This document shows, in pieces, positions 1 through 64,000 of a stretch of DNA of 64,000 nucleotides. Each line of letters begins with the position of its first letter. Position 1 is the first letter of the stretch. The notes under the pieces are model-generated. The model was given only the letters and a program-made list of their open reading frames with translations, had not been told where the DNA came from and did not search any database. The stretch is taken from contig BAAHQB010000025.1 in NCBI GenBank assembly GCA_054601695.1, forward strand, positions 62,001 to 126,000. Direction: 5' to 3'. The stretch comes from Amorphochlora amoebiformis (taxonomy: Eukaryota; Cercozoa; Chlorarachniophyceae). A program made the translations under genes and the position numbers.

Positions 1-214
1 AGGAGGGAGATTATATTTGAGAGGAATAAATGACTTGGAATCGAGTTGGACGGCTTGCTCGCAGTCCTCGGCAGCTTCCGCATACAGACGCTGATAATGA
101 TAATGGTAGTAATCGTAAGTGAATAGTTTATGTGAGGTAATAAGTCGTGTTACTGGAATAATCACAACACAACCTTCTTACATTTCGTGTGACACTATGC
201 ATTTAATATATATG

Positions 215-254
<40 letters not shown>

Positions 255-286
255 AAATATATATATATATATATATAAATAATATA

Positions 287-340
<54 letters not shown>

Positions 341-471
341 CTAACCAGTTTGAAATGGGCCATCGCACGGTTAGTAAAGTAAGTTTTCTCCTTAGGATTG
401 TATTTTATCGCCTCCGTGTACAGTCGGATAGCCTCACGGTAGTAACCGGACCGAAACTTCGCATTACCCTC
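1..471 (-). CDS. TPR-domain protein, two internal exons (partial, runs off left edge)
   Basis: Two exons are visible on the minus strand. Exon a (471-346) has an ATCAG acceptor and a GTTAGT donor. It encodes 42 residues beginning [20 protein letters not shown] and continuing through NRAMAHFKL. Exon b (90 to about 35) has an ATTATCAG acceptor and encodes [18 protein letters not shown]. Joined in phase 0 they form the A/B helices of one TPR and the start of the next (G-N, Y-EAI-LYTEAI, NRA-A-KL, A-DC--A--LD). TPRs of this spacing occur in HSP70/HSP90 co-chaperones such as STI1/HOP, SGT and CHIP; which one this is cannot be told. The intron between them (91-345) is mostly (AT)n. The first exon(s) must lie to the right, between about 480 and 1800, and were not found. 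The donor of exon b (GTCATT) is weak. Confidence 0.8.
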
Positions 472-1570
<1,099 letters not shown>

Positions 1571-1809
1571 TCTGGGAAATAGCCCTGAAATCCTCTCAAG
1601 CGACGCTATCAAGGCAATATATCCCAGGGGAAGGATGGAACGACCTGTTGTCCTTATCCATCCTGGAGGATGAGCCCTCTTCTTCCATTTTCACGGCTTC
1701 TTTGCCCTCTGGTCTCGATCTGTCACTCATGTTAACTCCCGATGCCTATGAATTCGTGTTTAGCAGCTTGAGAAAGCTGGCAGCCGGGGTCGAATTGAAC
1801 CTAAATTAG
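1571..1809 (+). CDS. Possible terminal exon of an unknown protein
   Basis: A CTCACAG acceptor is followed by an open frame of 79 codons from IWEIALKSSQATLSRQYIPG to a TAG stop, with balanced base composition like the confirmed exons. It has no recognisable family signature. No upstream plus-strand exon could be attached. The minus strand also has an ORF here, starting MSDRSRPEGKEAVKMEEEG, which could be the N-terminus of the TPR gene. Strand assignment is therefore uncertain. Confidence 0.3.
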
Positions 1810-2090
1810 TCGAACTGAACATATTTTCGCATGCCGCACGAAGAGGTTCTAGGAAGGTGATCTTACTCCCAAATACTATCCTCCCTGACACATATACTCC
1901 CCGTTACGAACTCGATGGCAAGCGCTCGGCAATCCACGGGCGATGCAGCTAAGTAATTTCTTACTGGATTCCGAACCCGATATTCTATTTTCTGTTTGTA
2001 TTCCGAAAAGTCGGGTGTCTAATTGCGCAAAATAATATCCGAAGAAAATAATATATCGGCACAGAGGACTCGAAAGTCGGGAAGCACCGG

Positions 2091-2096
2091 TATAAA
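2091..2096 (+). promoter_or_regulatory. Possible TATA box of HSP60
   Basis: The sequence CGGTATAAATC lies 149 bases upstream of the HSP60 ATG in an otherwise non-repetitive stretch. This is a motif match only. No clear heat-shock element array was found between 1810 and 2239. Confidence 0.25.
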
Positions 2097-2239
2097 TCTT
2101 TTGAATCCCCGTCAATACCTGAAAATTAAAATATCTCCTTCGGCTTTAGACATCCGAATCCTTCGAGATCTTCGGCTTCGGCTTGACTTGCCGTACGCAC
2201 AAGCACCAACCCCTGCGCTTGCCACTCCCACCACAACAA

Positions 2240-7681
<5,442 letters not shown>

Positions 7682-7768
7682 ATGATGCGACCTCCGAGTT
7701 CTCATGATAAACGTCCAAATCTTTCTGACTTGCGGGACGTCCGTGGGACAACTCCACTATTCCGGACA

Positions 7769-12583
<4,815 letters not shown>

Positions 12584-12616
12584 CTTTCCAGTCAATTCTC
12601 ATCCATCAAACTTGTC

Positions 12617-12776
12617 GGATGGTTGAGTTTCGCTTATATTCTCTAACTTTGTCCACTTGCTATAATGCTGTTCATCCGACATCTAATCACAATTAATCGG
12701 ATGGTTGAGTTTCGCTTATATTCTCTAACTTCGTCCACTTGCTATAATGCTGTTCATCCGACATCTAATCACAATC
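12617..12776 (+). repeat. 81-bp direct tandem duplication
   Basis: The unit, beginning CGGATGGTTGAGTTTCGCTT and ending in ATCTAATCACAAT, is present twice (12617 and 12698) with a single-base difference. It lies just beyond the proposed stop of the 7769 gene. Confidence 0.9.
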
Positions 12777-13157
12777 GCAAACACGAATTAGATAAAATTG
12801 CCTAAAGATTAATCTGCAATTCCAGTAAAAAGTTAGACAAGTGGGCATCTTCCAGACTAGTACCGGAGTAACCGGACGCGACATCCATATTTAATTTCAT
12901 CGATCTCGCTAGTATTCACTCTGGCGATTTTCGGCACTGTCTTTTCGGCTACAATTGAAAGAATTTGGGTGACGACAGAGCGAAAGGTAGTTTCGGTGAG
13001 ATTTGATGTTGAATTTCGCAGTTGATGACGGGTTTTTGGGTGCGTACATACACAAATATATCTGCTGTCTTATGAGATCTGTACATACAATAAATCTAGA
13101 TTGTTTCATGCCAACCATATGTACGATGCAGATTGATACTTGAAGATTCAACTCAAT
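12777..13157. promoter_or_regulatory. Upstream region of the 13158 gene
   Basis: About 380 bases of unique sequence without AT tracts precede the ATG of the multi-pass membrane protein, and probably hold its promoter and 5' UTR. No core element could be assigned. A minus-strand ORF (13244-12909) is considered a shadow. Confidence 0.3.
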
Positions 13158-27223
<14,066 letters not shown>

Positions 27224-27521
27224 GCGCAGTGTGTAGAGTGTGCTGCCAGGTCTGGTTTTAACCGGCCGGCGTGACGTGACTAAGATAAATCGTGGAATAT
27301 TCGTACAATCCTAGAATCATTACGTATATATACACCACATATATAGAGTCTAGAAACTTATGGTGATCAGTGTACAAGCTAGAGTAGTACTAGTAGTACT
27401 AGAGTAGTAGAGACTAGCCTAGGTGAGTCAGTCAAAAGTTGTGTACATCACAAGTAGTTAGTCATATCTAGATATAATTTCCAGATGATATAGATATCTA
27501 GACTATATCTACGTACTATAC

Positions 27522-27583
<62 letters not shown>

Positions 27584-28805
27584 CATACATATACATATAT
27601 ACATATATATATAACGCACATTATAAACCAGCCAGAGTACACATGTAATGGTGTCAAAAACCAATGTACCCTGTATGGATAGCTTATGATAATCTAAACG
27701 CGATCCTTGAATTGCCGTTGGCACGTTGCCATTGAACTGGTTGAATATCAATGACCATGACTCTTGTCAGAGTCTCGCAAGAATTGATACTATTCATATT
27801 CCAGATATTTGGGATATCTAGATATTTGGGATGTCATCTAAATCATCCAGATCACACGAACTAGACGTAGCCACTGCCAAGTCACTAGAGTCACATCACT
27901 TTGTATTCGCATACGTACAATGAACGTCAACAGTGCAACAATGCGTATACCACATACACATACGTACGCACAAATGTATTCCACATACGTATACCTGTGG
28001 CCCAAGCGTATATCAGATGCGTACGTATACCAAATGCGTATATCAGATGCGTACGTATACCAAATACGTACGCACAAACGTCTAATCAACCTACCAACGG
28101 TACCAACTTCATACGTACGTACATTTGGATACATACGTACATACATACGACCAACATAAATACCGAAATACGTTCAATGTGTATCGGAAGATGTGTGCAA
28201 CCTGCGCAACATGCTAGACATGGCGTCAACAACTTTCGTGACATATACTAGTCATCATATACTACTACTAGTACTAGTACTAGTCATATGTGAGTTCGCT
28301 AGGTTAGGGTAGTAGTTAGACCGTGACACCTTTACATATGACGGTACATATTTTTTCTACAGTCACTAGTAGACACTACCAGACTAGACGTTAGAGACGA
28401 GCTAGAGATCGAATTAGTCATAGTCTATATCTGCACTATTTGCTTGATTCAATCTAGTCAATGTCTAGTAAATTTAGCTAGAGTTTGTAGATCTATTACT
28501 AGTAGTATCAACTAGTAGTATCTACAGACCAGAGACATTCTTGTCTCATTTCAACTTTTTCAAGTTACGATTAATTCATTCTAGCCCTGATGAAAATTGA
28601 AAATATTACTCCAATATTTGTAACGTCTCTTGCAAGTCTGCGCACTCACGGCAATATTCTAGATATTAATGCATTTCTGTAATTGAGTGCCAGTGGATCT
28701 AGCTGCCCTGGCTAGTCCTGAATTTGTCATTTGACACGTGTATATATATAGATGCCTCATGAAGTGAAAGGTAGTTCTTGCAGTCTCTCTCTTCTAAGCC
28801 TTCGG
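27224..28805. other. Convergent intergenic region, CTAG-rich
   Basis: This separates two genes that converge tail to tail. It has unique composition with one short (AT)n (27523-27576). It is unusually dense in CTAG, TAGTAG and ACTAGT (27370-27425, 28248-28310, 28365-28520) and in ACGTAC/TACGTA steps (27900-28150). No ORF of interest was seen. 3' UTRs and terminators of both genes should lie here, but no signal could be assigned. Confidence 0.6.
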
Positions 28806-63351
<34,546 letters not shown>

Positions 63352-64000
63352 GATCAGCTACGATAAATTTCGAATTCTTGAGCCTGAAAGCAGGTATCAA
63401 CGACTCATCAATGCTCCATCGCGCGGGGAAGTGCCATTCATACCTTGCGGTTTCCGTGGGAAATCTGCGCAAAGAGACGAGTCAGACAACCACAATCGCA
63501 CAAAGGGGTTCCTTCGCATACGTAGTGAAGTTTCCTAAGGGGAAATCATCTAATTTAAGACAATAGCGAGCTTTTCACCCGAGCAATTGTCAGCTTCTCT
63601 TTCCAGGAGCACCCCGAGATTGAAGTAACAACGGGTAGTACCGTCTAATTTTGTTGACCCATTCCTGAATGCTTTTGATCACACCGCTGGTACTCCGGGA
63701 ATTATGTTGTGGGGCAAGTTAAGCACGAAATATCTGTATTTTAAGCTCTGAGACCTTTATCCTACTAGTGTAGCTGTGTGCTAAATTTGCTTTTCGAATG
63801 TGATATCTTTCGAACGCTCAATGGATGGATTACAGGAAAAAACACATTCCGAACTACGACGTCGATTGTAATTTGTGAATATGGTTACCCCTCCAACGTT
63901 CACAGGTTCGATTTACAGCAAACATTGAACATGATTGAAATACAACGTTGATTGTAATTTAAAGCTTTCAGTGCTATTGGCCAGTGACAGCTGCCCGCGA
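63352..64000. promoter_or_regulatory. Upstream region of the ammonium transporter
   Basis: About 650 bases of unique sequence without AT tracts lie upstream of the transporter ATG and probably include its promoter and 5' UTR. No TATA box or nitrogen-response element could be assigned. A plus-strand acceptor-like TTCTCTTTCCAG (about 63595-63606) followed by GAGCACCCCGAGATTGAAGT could be an exon of a divergent neighbour, but it is too short to judge. A CGTTGATTGTAATTT motif repeats near 63865 and 63947. Confidence 0.35.

Overview
The window is nuclear DNA from a eukaryote, most likely a unicellular alga or other protist. It carries spliced genes with GT..AG introns and the standard genetic code. 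One gene encodes a mitochondrial chaperonin with a transit peptide and another an endosomal VHS-GAT adaptor. Telomere-type TTAGGG/CCCTAA arrays lie inside genes. The sequence alone does not fix the lineage. There is no sign of prokaryotic organisation.

Layout, left to right: (1) 1-471, minus strand, the 5'-proximal part of a tetratricopeptide-repeat (TPR) protein that runs off the left edge; (2) 2240-5477, plus, complete mitochondrial HSP60 in 4 exons (575 aa); (3) about 7769-12583, plus, a small membrane protein of unknown family (8 exons in the proposed model, 184 aa); (4) 13158-27223, plus, an unrecognised multi-pass membrane protein (12 exons, 354 aa); (5) 46850-28806, minus, a TOM1/TOL-like VHS-GAT trafficking adaptor of about 24 exons, ending with clathrin-box-like and DPF motifs; (6) 63351-49481, minus, a complete AMT-type ammonium transporter (21 exons, 471 aa). 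Genes 4 and 5 are convergent; 5 and 6 are head-to-tail. The reading frames were built by matching splice phases across exons. The chaperonin, the transporter and nearly all of the VHS-GAT gene join without frame conflict.

Most of the 64 kb is intron, and the introns are dominated by (AT)n tracts that run into the splice sites (GTATAT...TATATAG). One 117-nt intron has only two bases that are not A or T: its first and last G. Around many exons, fragments of the exon edge with its splice site are repeated in the adjoining intron. Acceptor-side fragments always lie upstream of the exon and donor-side fragments always lie downstream. CCCTAA arrays are almost all oriented so that the transcript reads CCCUAA. 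They touch several splice sites, and one short array is translated as Pro-Asn repeats. The hundreds of Tyr-Ile 'ORFs' in the window are artefacts: (AT)n has no stop codon in any frame.

The genes do not form a pathway. They look like ordinary housekeeping and membrane genes (protein folding, ammonium uptake, endosomal sorting) in a repeat-inflated genome. The novelty lies in the intron architecture and in the two unrecognised membrane proteins.
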